Origin: UBA9620 sp965220695
GTDB taxonomy: Bacteria > Acidobacteriota > Vicinamibacteria > Vicinamibacterales > UBA8438
DNA length: 64,000 nucleotides
Direction: 5' to 3'
NCBI GenBank assembly: GCA_965220695.1
Contig: OZ244838.1
Location: 1,178,001-1,242,000 of the forward strand
A program made the translations under genes and the position numbers. Below, in pieces: positions 1-11,645 of the stretch. Under the pieces are notes generated by a model. The model was not told where the DNA came from, made no database searches, and saw only the letters and a list, made by a program, of their open reading frames with translations. Position 1 is the stretch's first letter. Each line of letters begins with the position of its first letter.

Positions 1-95
1 TTCGTTCTCTAGACACGGAAATGTCGGTGCGATGCTGACGGTTCGACGATTGTGCATCCGGCGTCCGCCGGAGCTGGCAGCCGGGAATCTGGTCT

Positions 96-113
96 GCGCG
101 GCGTGCGCCGCGC
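96..113 (-). terminator. Possible hairpin downstream of gltD
   Basis: A perfect 7-bp GC stem (GCGCGGC/GCCGCGC) with a 4-base loop lies about 20 bases past the gltD stop on the minus strand. No T-tract follows, so it is not a clear intrinsic terminator; it may stabilise a 3' end. The rest of positions 1-131 holds nothing else I can support. Confidence 0.3.
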
Positions 114-131
114 GCCACCCGCGGTCGTACG

Positions 132-1580
132 TTATGGCACCGGCATCGGGAGCCGCGTGTCACCCATCAGGTAGTGGTCGATACCTGCCGCGGCGCTGCG
201 CCCCTCGGCGATGGCCCACACGATCAGCGACTGGCCGCGCTGCATGTCGCCGGCGGTGAAGACGCCGTCGACGTTCGTCATCCAGCGCTTGTCGCGGGAG
301 ACGTTGCCGCGGTTTGTAAGCGCGACGCCGAGCTGGTCGAGCAGGCCGTTCCGTTGCGGTCCGAGGAACCCCATGGCAAGCAACACCAGATCGACCTTCA
401 GCTCGAATTCACTGCCGGGAACCGGTGCGACGGAGAGACCGCGGATGTCCCGGGTCATCTCCACCTTGCGGGCGTGGAGCGTGGTCACCTGTCCGGATTC
501 GTCGCCGCTGAACCGTTCCGTGGAGACGGAATACACTCGTTCGCCGCCTTCTTCGTGCGCGCTCGAGACCCGGAAGACGTGTGGCCACTCGGGCCACGGG
601 TTCGCCGCGTCGCGCTGTGCGGGTGGTCGCGGCAGCAGCTCGAACTGATGGACGGCGCGGGCGCCCTGCCGGTGCACGGTGCCGAGGCAGTCAGCCCCGG
701 TGTCGCCGCCGCCGATGATCACCACCCGTTTGCCCTTCGCGCTGATGAATTCCCCATCGCCGATCAAGTCCCCTTCACAACGGCGGTTCTGCAAGGTCAG
801 GAACTCCATGGCGAAGTGAATGCCGCGCAGCGCGCGTCCAGGCACATCGAGGTCGCGGGGAATTCCGGCCCCGCCGGCGAGCAACACGGCGTTGAACTCG
901 CGCCGGATCGCCTCGGCCGGAATCGTCACTCCGACATCCGTGTTGACCCGAAAGGCGACGCCTTCCGCTTCGAGAATCTCCAGACGGCGGTTCAGGAACC
1001 GCTTTTCCATCTTGAATTCCGGAATCCCATACCGGAGCAGCCCGCCGATCCGGTCCGACCGTTCGAAGACGGTCACCTCGTGTCCAGCCCGGTTGAGCTG
1101 GTCGGCGGCGGCCAGTCCGGCCGGGCCCGAGCCGATGACCGCGACGGTCTTGCCGCTGCGGGTGTCCGGCGGTTCCGGACCGACCCACCCCTCCTCGAAC
1201 GCCCGCTCGACGATGGCCAGCTCGATCTGCTTGATCGTGACGGAGTCGCCGTCGATCGCCAACACGCACGAGCCCTCGCACGGCGCCGGACACAACCGTC
1301 CGGTCCACTCCGGAAAGTTGTTTGTCTTGTGAAGCCGGTCGATCGCCGCCTGCCATTGCCCCCGGTAGACGAAATCGTTCCAGTCGGGAATCAGGTTGCC
1401 AAGCGGGCACCCCTGGTGACAGAACGGAATTCCGCAGTCCATGCAGCGGGCGCCCTGGGCCTGCATATCTTCAGCGGCGTAGGGCAGATACACTCCTTGC
1501 CAGTCCTGGAGGCGTTCCTCGACGGGACGGGCCGGCGGCGGCTGCCGATCGATCTCGATGAATCCCTTCAACTTCCCCAT
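132..1580 (-). CDS. gltD: Glutamate synthase (NADPH) small subunit
   Basis: This 482-residue protein is the FAD and NAD(P)H-binding subunit of glutamate synthase, which feeds electrons to GltB so that glutamine and 2-oxoglutarate yield two glutamates. The N-terminal third carries the Cys-rich 4Fe-4S region (MDCGIPFCHQGCPLGN, then CPAPCEGSC). A first dinucleotide-binding fingerprint follows (GSGPAGLAAADQL, near residue 150), then a second (IGGGDTGADCLG, near 290), and a C-terminal TAGDMQRGQSLIVWAI motif for FAD. The length is typical of the family. It lies 12 bp downstream of gltB, the usual gltBD order. All family hallmarks are intact, so the call is firm. Confidence 0.97.
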   Translation of the reverse strand: MGKLKGFIEIDRQPPPARPVEERLQDWQGVYLPYAAEDMQAQGARCMDCGIPFCHQGCPLGNLIPDWNDFVYRGQWQAAIDRLHKTNNFPEWTGRLCPAPCEGSCVLAIDGDSVTIKQIELAIVERAFEEGWVGPEPPDTRSGKTVAVIGSGPAGLAAADQLNRAGHEVTVFERSDRIGGLLRYGIPEFKMEKRFLNRRLEILEAEGVAFRVNTDVGVTIPAEAIRREFNAVLLAGGAGIPRDLDVPGRALRGIHFAMEFLTLQNRRCEGDLIGDGEFISAKGKRVVIIGGGDTGADCLGTVHRQGARAVHQFELLPRPPAQRDAANPWPEWPHVFRVSSAHEEGGERVYSVSTERFSGDESGQVTTLHARKVEMTRDIRGLSVAPVPGSEFELKVDLVLLAMGFLGPQRNGLLDQLGVALTNRGNVSRDKRWMTNVDGVFTAGDMQRGQSLIVWAIAEGRSAAAGIDHYLMGDTRLPMPVP

Positions 1581-1592
1581 AGGCTTCCGTCG

Positions 1593-4500
1593 TCAGTTGG
1601 TGCCGGTTCCAACCAGCTCCGCCAATTCCGGCTCACGGGACTCGGCCCGGGCCCTGGCCTTGGCCAGCAGGACGCGCTTGTAGTCGCGCGGCATCACTTT
1701 TGCGAAACATGCGCGCAGTTCACTCCAGCCGTCCAGCACACGCTGTCCCCAGCGACTCCCGGTCCACTCGACGTGTCGGATGATCAGTCCGCGCACCGTT
1801 TCTTCGTCGGCGTCGTCCAGTTCCTCCAGGTCGACCATGCCGGAGTTGCAGCGGGCGGCGAACCGCTGTTCCGGGTCGAGCACGTAGGCGATGCCGCCGC
1901 TCATACCGGCCGCGAAATTGCGCCCCGTGCGCCCCAGGATCACGACCCGGCCGCCGGTCATGTACTCGCACCCGTGGTCACCGACGCCTTCGACCACGGC
2001 GTGCACGCCGCTGTTCCGCACGCAGAACCGTTCGCCCGCGACTCCATGCACGAAGGCTTCACCCGCCGTGCCGCCATAGAGCGCCACGTTGCCGATGATG
2101 ATGTTCTCCTCGGCCACGAATGTGGAGGTCCGCGGTGGGAACACCGCAAGCCGGCCGCCCGACAGTCCCTTGCCGAAGTAGTCGTTGGCGTCACCCTCGA
2201 TCGACAGCGTGACGCCGCGAGGCACGAACGCGCCGAAGCTCTGTCCGGCGGACCCGGTGAACCGGATGTCGATGGTACCGTCGGGTAGTCCATCGCGTCC
2301 CCAGCGGCGGGTGATCTGCGACCCGAGCATCGTGCCGACCGTGCGGTTCACGTTGCGAATCGGCATGCTGAACGAGACCGGCGTGCGCTTGTCGATGGCC
2401 GCGTCGCAGCGTGCGATCAAGACGTTGTCGAGCGCCTTGTCCAGCCCGTGATCCTGTGTGGAGGTCGCATGTCGCGCGACCGTGCCGGGCACCTCCGGGG
2501 TGTACAGAATCTGTGACAGATCCAGCCCCTTGGCCTTCCAGTGGTCGACCGCCCGGGTCGTGTCGAGACGGTCGACGCGACCGATCATCTCGTCCATGGT
2601 GCGGAAGCCCAGGTCGGCCATCAGCTCGCGTACCTCCTGGGCGACGAATCGGAAGTAGTTCTCGACGAACTCGGGCCGGCCCGAGAAGTGTTTCCGCAGT
2701 TCGGGGTTCTGCGTGGCGATACCGACCGGGCACGTGTCCAGGTGGCAGACCCGCATCATGATGCATCCGGAGACCACGAGCGGCGCCGTGGAGAACCCGT
2801 ATTCCTCGGCGCCCAGCAGCGCCGCGATGGCGACGTCGCGGCCGGTCTTCATCTGACCGTCCGCCTGTACCACGATCCGGTCGCGCAGCCGGTTCAACAC
2901 CAGCACCTGCTGCGTCTCCGCCAGGCCCAGCTCCCAGGGCACCCCTGCGTGCTTGATGCTGGTAAGCGGCGCTGCACCGGTGCCGCCGTCGTGGCCGGAG
3001 ATGAGCACGACGTCGGAGTGGGCCTTGGCGACCCCGGCTGCGACGGTGCCGACCCCAACCTCGGCAACCAGCTTGACGTGCACGCGCGCCCGCGGATTCG
3101 AATTCTTGAGGTCATGAATCAACTGCGCCAGATCTTCGATGGAGTAGATGTCGTGATGCGGGGGCGGGGAGATCAACGGAACTCCAGGCGTCGAATAGCG
3201 CACCTTCGCGATCCACGGGTACACCTTGAACCCGGGCAACTGGCCGCCCTCGCCCGGTTTCGCGCCCTGCGCCATCTTGATCTGCAGGTCGTCGGCGTTC
3301 ACCAGATATTCGCTGGTCACCCCGAACCGGCCGGAGGCCACCTGCTTGATCGCGCTGCGGCGCACGTCTCCGTTCGCGTCCGGGGTGTAGCGGGCCGGGT
3401 CTTCGCCGCCTTCACCGGTGTTCGACTTGCCGCCCAGCCGGTTCATGGCGATCGCAAGCGTTTCGTGCGCCTCGGCGCTGATTGAACCGTAGGACATCGC
3501 CCCGGTGGAAAAGCGCTTCAGGATCGCTTCGACCGGCTCCACCTCGTCGAGCGGTACGGCGCCCTTGCCGGTGCGGAGTTCGAACAGGCCGCGCAGCGTC
3601 GCCCGGGTGCGGCTCTGGTCGTTGACGAGTTCGGCGTACTCCCGGTAGATGTCGTACTGACCGCTTCGGCTCGCGTGCTGCAGCTTGAAGACCGTCTCGG
3701 GATTGAACAGGTGGTACTCGCCGTCACGGCGCCACTGATACTCGCCGCCGCTGTCGAGTTCGCCATCCTCGGCGCCGCGCGCCGGGAACGCGCGCTGGTG
3801 CCGTTTCTGCACTTCGGCCGCCACGGTGTCGATGCCGATACCGCCGACGCGCGACGCGGTCCAGGTGAAGTAGCGGTCGATGAGTTCCGGGTTCAACCCG
3901 ACCGCTTCGAAGATCTGTGCGCCGCGATAGCTCTGCAGCGTCGAGATTCCCATCTTCGACATCACTTTCAAGACACCCTTCGTCAGTGCCCGGATGTGAT
4001 GGCGAATGCCCTGCGGAGGATCGATGCCGGTGCTCTCTCCCGCGAGGATGAGCTCTTCAATCGTCTCGAAGGCGAGGTAGGGGTTGATCGCTCCCGCGCC
4101 GTATCCGAGCAGCAGCGCCATGTGGTGCGCCTCGCGCGCCTCGCCGGTCTCGATGATCAGGCCGCAGCGGGTGCGCGTCCCTTCGCGGACGAGGTGATGG
4201 TGCACCCCGGCAGTCGCCAGCAGACTCGGTATGGGCGCATGCTCGGGATCGACGCCGCGATCGGACAACAGCAGCAGCGCGGCGCCGTCCTCGACGGCGG
4301 CGCTGGCCTGCCGGCACAGGGTGTCCATGGCCCGTTCGAGGCCCGCGGCCCCGTCCCGCGGATTGAACAACATCGGGAGCGTCACGGCGCGCAACGCCGG
4401 ATCGGGGTTGGCGCGCAGCGTGTCGACTTCGTCGTTGTCGAGAATCGGATAGTCGATGCGTATCTGATGACACGACTCGGGCTCCGGCCGCAGCAGGTTG

Positions 4501-6185
4501 CGCTCCGGTCCCAGCGTCGAGCTCATGTCGGTGACCAGTTCTTCCCGGATGGCGTCGAGCGGTGGATTGGTCACCTGCGCGAACAGTTGCTTGAAATAGT
4601 CGAAGAGCAGCCGCGGCCGATCCGACAGCACCGCGAGCGAGGTATCGGTGCCCATCGAGCCGGTCGGCTCGCTGCCGTGCGCGGCCATCGGACCGAGCAG
4701 AATCCGGAGATCTTCCTCCGTGTATCCGAACGCCTTCTGGCGCCGCAGGAGCAGTTCCTGGTCGGGTGCCGGGCTGAAGGGGGCGTCGGGGAGGTCGCGA
4801 AGATGCACCACGTGGGTGTCGAGCCACTCCCGATAGGGGTGGGCCGACGCCAGATCGCGCTTGATCTCGTCGTCGTCGATGATGCGTCCCTGCGCGGTGT
4901 CGACCAGGAAAATCCGACCCGGGTGCAGGCGTTCCTTGACCAGCACGTTCTCCGGCGGAATGTCCAGCACGCCCACCTCGGACGCCATGACGACCAGGTC
5001 GTCCTTGGTGACGTAATAGCGTGACGGCCGCAGGCCGTTGCGGTCGAGCACGGCGCCCACCACCGTGCCGTCGGTGAATGCGATCGAGGCCGGGCCGTCC
5101 CACGGCTCCATCAGCGCCGAGTGGAACTCGTAGAACGCCTTGCGGTCGGGCGACATCGATTCGTGCCGGCTCCACGGCTCCGGAATCATCATCAGCATCG
5201 CGTGCGGGAGCGATCTGCCGGTCATGATCAGGAACTCGAGGACGTTGTCGAAGGTTGCGGTATCGCTCTGGTTCTCCTTGACGATCGGGAACAGCTTGTG
5301 CAGGTCGTCGCCGAACAGCTCCGACGAGCACATGGCTTCCCGTGCCCGCATGCAGTTGATGTTGCCCCGCAGAGTGTTGATCTCGCCGTTGTGGGCGATA
5401 TAGCGATATGGATGGGACAGCGGCCACGACGGAAACGTGTTCGTGCTGAAACGCGAATGCACCAGCGCGAGCGCCGACTCGACGTCGGGGTGCACCAGGT
5501 CCGGAAACATCGTCGCGACCTGATCGGCGATCAGCATGCCCTTGTACACGATCGTCCGCGACGAGAAGCTGGCGATGTAGAACAGGTCCGCCTGTGCGAG
5601 GTTCAGGGCGTCGACCGTATGGGAGATCCGTTTCTGAATGACATAGAGCTTGCGTTCGAATCGCGCCTGAGCGTCGTCGCCGCCTCCGAGACCGGGCTCG
5701 CGTTCGATGAACACCTGGCGGATCGTCGGTTCGCCGAGACGCGCGGTCTCGCCGAGCGGGCTCGAGTCGGTCGGCACGTCCCGCCAGCCGAGGACCGTCT
5801 GCCCTTCCTCTGACGCGATCCTGGTGACGATCTCCTCGACACGGTTCCGTTCGTCCGGCCTGGTGGGCAGGAACAGCATGCCGACGCCGTACGCCCCTTC
5901 CTCGGGCAGAGTGAACCCGAGCGCCGCCGTCTGGCGGCGCAGGAACTTGTCCGGCACCTGCAACAGCAGACCGGCGCCGTCGCCCGTGTTGACTTCACAT
6001 CCGCAGGCGCCCCGGTGCAGCAGGTTCAGCGCCACCTCGAACGCCTGCTCGACCAGCTTGTGGGAGCGGACGCCCTTGATGTTGACCACGAACCCCACGC
6101 CGCAGGCGTCGTGCTCGTGCGCGGGGTGGTACAGCCCCTGCTGGCCGGGGGGCGCCGTCGGGCGCGGGTCGTTGGCCGTCTTCAT
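1593..6185 (-). CDS. gltB: Glutamate synthase large subunit
   Basis: This 1530-residue cytoplasmic protein is the glutamine amidotransferase/FMN subunit of glutamate synthase. The class II amidotransferase domain follows a short propeptide, with the nucleophile Cys28 in HDACGVGF. The central and FMN-binding synthase domains follow, with typical stretches such as SNTGEGGEDP, GAKPGEGGQLPG and SGHDGGTGAAPL, and Cys residues of the 3Fe-4S cluster in SGCIMMRVCHLDTCPVG. The C-terminal beta-helix repeats (GGRVVILG, GMSGGIAYV) close the protein. The ATG overlaps the stop of the upstream LysR gene by 4 bp (ATGA), implying translational coupling and co-transcription with that regulator. Length and motifs match the bacterial family. 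Confidence 0.97.
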   Translation of the reverse strand: MKTANDPRPTAPPGQQGLYHPAHEHDACGVGFVVNIKGVRSHKLVEQAFEVALNLLHRGACGCEVNTGDGAGLLLQVPDKFLRRQTAALGFTLPEEGAYGVGMLFLPTRPDERNRVEEIVTRIASEEGQTVLGWRDVPTDSSPLGETARLGEPTIRQVFIEREPGLGGGDDAQARFERKLYVIQKRISHTVDALNLAQADLFYIASFSSRTIVYKGMLIADQVATMFPDLVHPDVESALALVHSRFSTNTFPSWPLSHPYRYIAHNGEINTLRGNINCMRAREAMCSSELFGDDLHKLFPIVKENQSDTATFDNVLEFLIMTGRSLPHAMLMMIPEPWSRHESMSPDRKAFYEFHSALMEPWDGPASIAFTDGTVVGAVLDRNGLRPSRYYVTKDDLVVMASEVGVLDIPPENVLVKERLHPGRIFLVDTAQGRIIDDDEIKRDLASAHPYREWLDTHVVHLRDLPDAPFSPAPDQELLLRRQKAFGYTEEDLRILLGPMAAHGSEPTGSMGTDTSLAVLSDRPRLLFDYFKQLFAQVTNPPLDAIREELVTDMSSTLGPERNLLRPEPESCHQIRIDYPILDNDEVDTLRANPDPALRAVTLPMLFNPRDGAAGLERAMDTLCRQASAAVEDGAALLLLSDRGVDPEHAPIPSLLATAGVHHHLVREGTRTRCGLIIETGEAREAHHMALLLGYGAGAINPYLAFETIEELILAGESTGIDPPQGIRHHIRALTKGVLKVMSKMGISTLQSYRGAQIFEAVGLNPELIDRYFTWTASRVGGIGIDTVAAEVQKRHQRAFPARGAEDGELDSGGEYQWRRDGEYHLFNPETVFKLQHASRSGQYDIYREYAELVNDQSRTRATLRGLFELRTGKGAVPLDEVEPVEAILKRFSTGAMSYGSISAEAHETLAIAMNRLGGKSNTGEGGEDPARYTPDANGDVRRSAIKQVASGRFGVTSEYLVNADDLQIKMAQGAKPGEGGQLPGFKVYPWIAKVRYSTPGVPLISPPPHHDIYSIEDLAQLIHDLKNSNPRARVHVKLVAEVGVGTVAAGVAKAHSDVVLISGHDGGTGAAPLTSIKHAGVPWELGLAETQQVLVLNRLRDRIVVQADGQMKTGRDVAIAALLGAEEYGFSTAPLVVSGCIMMRVCHLDTCPVGIATQNPELRKHFSGRPEFVENYFRFVAQEVRELMADLGFRTMDEMIGRVDRLDTTRAVDHWKAKGLDLSQILYTPEVPGTVARHATSTQDHGLDKALDNVLIARCDAAIDKRTPVSFSMPIRNVNRTVGTMLGSQITRRWGRDGLPDGTIDIRFTGSAGQSFGAFVPRGVTLSIEGDANDYFGKGLSGGRLAVFPPRTSTFVAEENIIIGNVALYGGTAGEAFVHGVAGERFCVRNSGVHAVVEGVGDHGCEYMTGGRVVILGRTGRNFAAGMSGGIAYVLDPEQRFAARCNSGMVDLEELDDADEETVRGLIIRHVEWTGSRWGQRVLDGWSELRACFAKVMPRDYKRVLLAKARARAESREPELAELVGTGTN

Positions 6186-7216
6186 GGATGCGCTCCTCGG
6201 CCGGCGCCGCTGACGGCCGCGGCGTGGCTGCTGGAGCGTGGGGCGTCCCCGTTGCCGGATCGGTCGCTACCGGCGGCGATCTGCGGCGGACCCAGCTCGG
6301 TCGGGGTCTCGTGCGCGTCGGCCTGCAGCAGCTTGATGAACTCTGTCACGGCAGGGTTCAAGCGCCGCTTGCGGCGGTGCACGATGCTGAGCGGACGCAC
6401 CAGCGGTGGTTCGCCGACCCGGCGGAGCAAGCGGATCTCGACCAGCGTGCCGCGTTGCACCTCGCGGCGCAGCGTCGGCTCGGGCAGTATGGCGATACCC
6501 GCCCCCTCCTCGACCGCCTGTTTGATCGTCTCGATGTTGTCGAATTCGGCGGCGATGTCGACCTCCACGCCGTGTCGCCGGAGAAACCGGTCGATCGCGC
6601 GGCGGGCGGGCAACTCGCGGTCGAACGCCACGAACCGTTCGCCGGCGAGTTCAGTGGGCCAGACGCCGCCTTCATCGACGGCGCCCGGTGCGAAGCGGTG
6701 GGTCGGCGGACAGGCGACGGTCATGAGCTGACTGCGCCAGGGGATGGCGGTCAGGTCGCGGCCGGTGGTCACGAACGACATCAGCCCGAGATCCGACTGG
6801 TCGTTCAGCACCCGCGCGCACACTTCGTCCGGGTGCATGTAATCGAGGTCGACGCCGGCGCCCGGCACCAGCGCGCGGAACTGATCGACGTACTGACTCA
6901 GGTGTTGCAGGCTCACGGAGTAGATCGCCGCCAGACGCACGGTATGCCCGGACGGAGTCTGGCGGCGGCGGACGGTGCCCTCGAGCTCGTGGTACCTCTC
7001 GACGATTTCCTGACAGCCCTGAAAGAAGATCTTGCCTTCGGCCGTGAGACGCCACGGGCGCTTCGAGCGGTCAATCAACTGCGCGCCCAGATGTTTCTCG
7101 AGCTGCCGTACCGCCTGGCTGGCGGCCGACTGGCTGACTGAATTGGCGATCGCGCCGCGCGAGAAGCTCTGATGGCGCACGACGTCGCAGAAGATGTTGA
7201 GCGTTTCGACATGCAT
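6182..7216 (-). CDS. LysR-family transcriptional regulator upstream of gltBD
   Basis: The 344-residue product has the N-terminal winged helix-turn-helix of LysR proteins (residues 1-60, with SFSRGAIANSVSQSAASQAVRQLE as the recognition region) and the effector-binding periplasmic-protein fold after residue 90. The last 45 residues are a low-complexity tail beyond the usual LysR length of about 300. It is the first gene of the operon and its stop overlaps the gltB start. A T-N11-A dyad typical of LysR boxes lies about 50 bp upstream, suggesting autoregulation and control of gltBD. The effector is unknown; proximity to the sulfate assimilation operon makes nitrogen or sulfur signals possible, but that is inference. 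Confidence 0.85.
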   Translation of the reverse strand: MHVETLNIFCDVVRHQSFSRGAIANSVSQSAASQAVRQLEKHLGAQLIDRSKRPWRLTAEGKIFFQGCQEIVERYHELEGTVRRRQTPSGHTVRLAAIYSVSLQHLSQYVDQFRALVPGAGVDLDYMHPDEVCARVLNDQSDLGLMSFVTTGRDLTAIPWRSQLMTVACPPTHRFAPGAVDEGGVWPTELAGERFVAFDRELPARRAIDRFLRRHGVEVDIAAEFDNIETIKQAVEEGAGIAILPEPTLRREVQRGTLVEIRLLRRVGEPPLVRPLSIVHRRKRRLNPAVTEFIKLLQADAHETPTELGPPQIAAGSDRSGNGDAPRSSSHAAAVSGAGRGAHP

Positions 7217-7267
7217 GCAGTGCGCAGCAATGTATCACACACTGTGCTAATGACCCGAATGCTCAAT

Positions 7268-7282
7268 ATTAGTGATTCTAAT
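7268..7282. promoter_or_regulatory. Candidate LysR box (ATTAG-N5-CTAAT)
   Basis: A perfect 5-bp inverted repeat separated by 5 bp contains a T-N11-A core (7269-7281), the classical LysR recognition pattern. It sits 52 bp upstream of the lysR start, and a further CTAAT half-site lies at 7247-7251. The AT-rich dyad stands out from its GC-rich surroundings. Binding by the adjacent regulator is inferred from position only. The rest of 7217-7336 shows no gene. Confidence 0.5.
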
Positions 7283-7336
7283 GCTGTTTCGAGTGTCGCG
7301 GCAGACCGGGTGGCCGCGGATGGTGGGGCAGTTCTG

Positions 7337-7944
7337 TCAGTCCGCGCCAAGCCGCGCCGCGATGGAGTCGAGCGGGGTCGCCTGCGCAGCGCGTGCGGTG
7401 ACACGGAAGGGCGCTCGCGGGTCAGGCACGCGTGTCAGCGTCCAAGCGGCGGAGTGCGACCAGGCGGTCAGCACCCGATCGAGCGCTGGACGGATTGCCG
7501 CCAGCGTGGCGTCGTCGTTTGGCGCCAGCAGCCGATCGCTCGCGACCCACTCGATTTCGTTTCCGGCGAACCGCAGCGGTCCGGTCAGGGACCTCTCGGT
7601 TTCGAGCAGGCGCGCGGCGCCGAGCAAGGTGCGGGTGATGGACGCGAGCCGGTCCGGCAGCGGGCCCTCCAGCGGTCGTGTCCGGCTGTACTGCAACCCG
7701 AGCCGCCCCCCCGTACGGTCCAGCGCATAGTGGCCCTCGTGGGCCACCAGCAGTACGCACGGCCCAGTGGCCATGTGCGAATAGTTGGCGACGTCGATCA
7801 GCAGGCCGTCCACCGCGTGGGTCTGGATCCAGCGGTGAAAGACCGGGATCACGCTGGGCGGGTCCAGGACGGAGTCGTCCGTGAGAAAGAGCTTCACGGC
7901 GATGCGCTGGAGGGCGGCAATGTCGGCGCTGGCGGCCGTCACGG

Positions 7945-7948
<4 letters not shown>
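7337..7948 (-). CDS. Conserved unknown protein of the sulfite reductase operon
   Basis: The start chosen is GTG at 7948, because it overlaps the TGA of the sulfite reductase gene as GTGA. This gives 203 residues instead of a longer spurious frame. The protein contains IPVFHRWIQTHAVDGLLIDVAN and GPCVLLVAHEGHYALD, features I recall from an uncharacterised family usually encoded beside ferredoxin-type sulfite reductases. It is soluble, without signal peptide or membrane segment. As the last gene of the operon it is probably an accessory factor in sulfite reduction, but no biochemical role can be read from the sequence. Confidence 0.75.
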
Positions 7949-10233
<2,285 letters not shown>

Positions 10234-10235
10234 GG

Positions 10236-11015
10236 TCAGCCTTTCCGTTCGGCAGCGGCGGTGGCGGTGGTGGTGACCGACCCGGTCGAGTCAGTCAGCA
10301 CCCGATGCAGATCGACGACGTCGCCGATCACGATCGTGCCAGGGTCTGCCGCATCAGTGGTCTGTGCAGCGCCGAGGGTGCGCAAGGTGCCGATCCACGT
10401 GCGTTCTCGAGGGGTCGACGCGGCGAACACGACCGCCGCCAACGTATCGGGTGCCCAGCCGCGCTCGATCAGACAGGCGGCGACAGCCTCCCGCTGCGCC
10501 AGTCCCATCAGCACGATGACGGTGAGCGAGCCGGGAGCGAGCGAACTCAGAGCGGGCCGGAAGCTGGCCTCGTCATGGCCCGAGACGACCAGGAACCCTG
10601 ACGCGACGCCGCGGTGGGTGACCGGGATGCCGGCGCGCGCCGGCGCGGCCACCGCGGTCGTCACTCCTTGAACCACCTCGAATGGAATGCCGGCCGCACG
10701 CAGGGCGATCCCCTCCTCGGCGCCCCGGCCCAGCACGTAGGGATCGCCGCATTTCAGCCGTACCACACGGCGGCCGCGCCGCGCCGCGCGGACCATGACG
10801 CGCACGATGGTGTCCTGGCGCACCGACTTGCGCCCGGCCCGTTTCCCCACGCAAAAACGTTGCGCGTCACAGGCCAGCGCCACGATGTCCGGTGTGACCA
10901 GGGCGTCATACAACACCAGGTTGGCGGCCCGTAATCGATCGACGGCCTGTACGGTCAGCAGGTCGGGGTGGCCCGGCCCGGCGCCGACGAGCGAGACGAA
11001 TCCTCCTGCCATCAC
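10236..11015 (-). CDS. cobA: Uroporphyrinogen-III C-methyltransferase
   Basis: The 259-residue enzyme transfers two methyl groups from S-adenosylmethionine to uroporphyrinogen III, giving precorrin-2 for siroheme. The SAM-binding fingerprint is near the N-terminus (LVGAGPGHPDLLT, residues 9-21). The second family motif reads RLKCGDPYVLGRG, where most homologues have GGDP. The start overlaps the stop of the upstream dehydrogenase gene by 4 bp. The cofactor made here is needed by the sulfite reductase immediately downstream. In many bacteria the two siroheme activities are fused as CysG; here they are separate. Confidence 0.93.
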   Translation of the reverse strand: MMAGGFVSLVGAGPGHPDLLTVQAVDRLRAANLVLYDALVTPDIVALACDAQRFCVGKRAGRKSVRQDTIVRVMVRAARRGRRVVRLKCGDPYVLGRGAEEGIALRAAGIPFEVVQGVTTAVAAPARAGIPVTHRGVASGFLVVSGHDEASFRPALSSLAPGSLTVIVLMGLAQREAVAACLIERGWAPDTLAAVVFAASTPRERTWIGTLRTLGAAQTTDAADPGTIVIGDVVDLHRVLTDSTGSVTTTATAAAERKG

Positions 11016-11611
11016 GCGCGGGTCCTCGCATCAGAGCGATCGCGGTCTTCGTAGAGACCGGTCAGTACGCGCAAGAGCAGCGGACGCCGCTGGTCGATGG
11101 GAACATCCGCGGCGATCCACCGCGCGCGCTCGTTCCTTGCCGCCGTCATCCACCGCTCCACCTCGTGCGCGGGCAGCAGCGCATCGAGCGCCTGGCGGAT
11201 CAATCCGGTCAGCGCCGGCGCCTGTCCGTCGCTGGAGATGGCCACGGTGACGCCACCGCGGCGGACGACACCGCCAAGATAGACGCTGGCGTTCGGCGGG
11301 TCGTCGACCGCGTTCACGAATAGATGACGCGCGGCGGCGGCCGCGGCCACCCGCCGGTTCACGGCCGGCGGCGCGGCCGCCACCGCCAGCCAGGCGTTGT
11401 CGAGATCGGTCGGCTCGAACGGCCTGCGGCGAATGGTCACACCGCTCTCCATGACCTGCGGGGTCACCTCCGGCGCGATGACCGTGACACGGGCGCCGGC
11501 ATCCAGCAACGCACGCAGCTTGGATGCGGCGACGGTGCCGCCGCCGACGACGACCACCGGTCGGTCGGCCAGTCGCAGGAACACCGGAAACAGTGGCGTT
11601 GGCACACTCAT
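11012..11611 (-). CDS. Precorrin-2 dehydrogenase / sirohydrochlorin ferrochelatase
   Basis: This 199-residue protein matches the N-terminal half of CysG (Met8p/SirC-like): an NAD-binding Rossmann region with VVVGGGTVAASKLRALLDAGARVTVIAPE near residues 18-50, followed by NAVDDPPNASVYLGG and the short dimerisation and C-terminal helices. It oxidises precorrin-2 to sirohydrochlorin and may insert iron. It lies 34 bp downstream of cysH and overlaps the methyltransferase start. Whether the ferrochelatase activity is retained cannot be decided from sequence alone. Confidence 0.9.
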   Translation of the reverse strand: MSVPTPLFPVFLRLADRPVVVVGGGTVAASKLRALLDAGARVTVIAPEVTPQVMESGVTIRRRPFEPTDLDNAWLAVAAAPPAVNRRVAAAAAARHLFVNAVDDPPNASVYLGGVVRRGGVTVAISSDGQAPALTGLIRQALDALLPAHEVERWMTAARNERARWIAADVPIDQRRPLLLRVLTGLYEDRDRSDARTRA

Positions 11612-11645
11612 GTGCGGAACCGGGGCTGGCGCGCGAAGGACCCAC

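Noticed and set aside
174..2288. 704-codon plus-strand frame opposite gltB/gltD
   Set aside because: It is antisense to two well-conserved genes and has the Arg/Gly/His-rich composition of GC-rich shadow frames.
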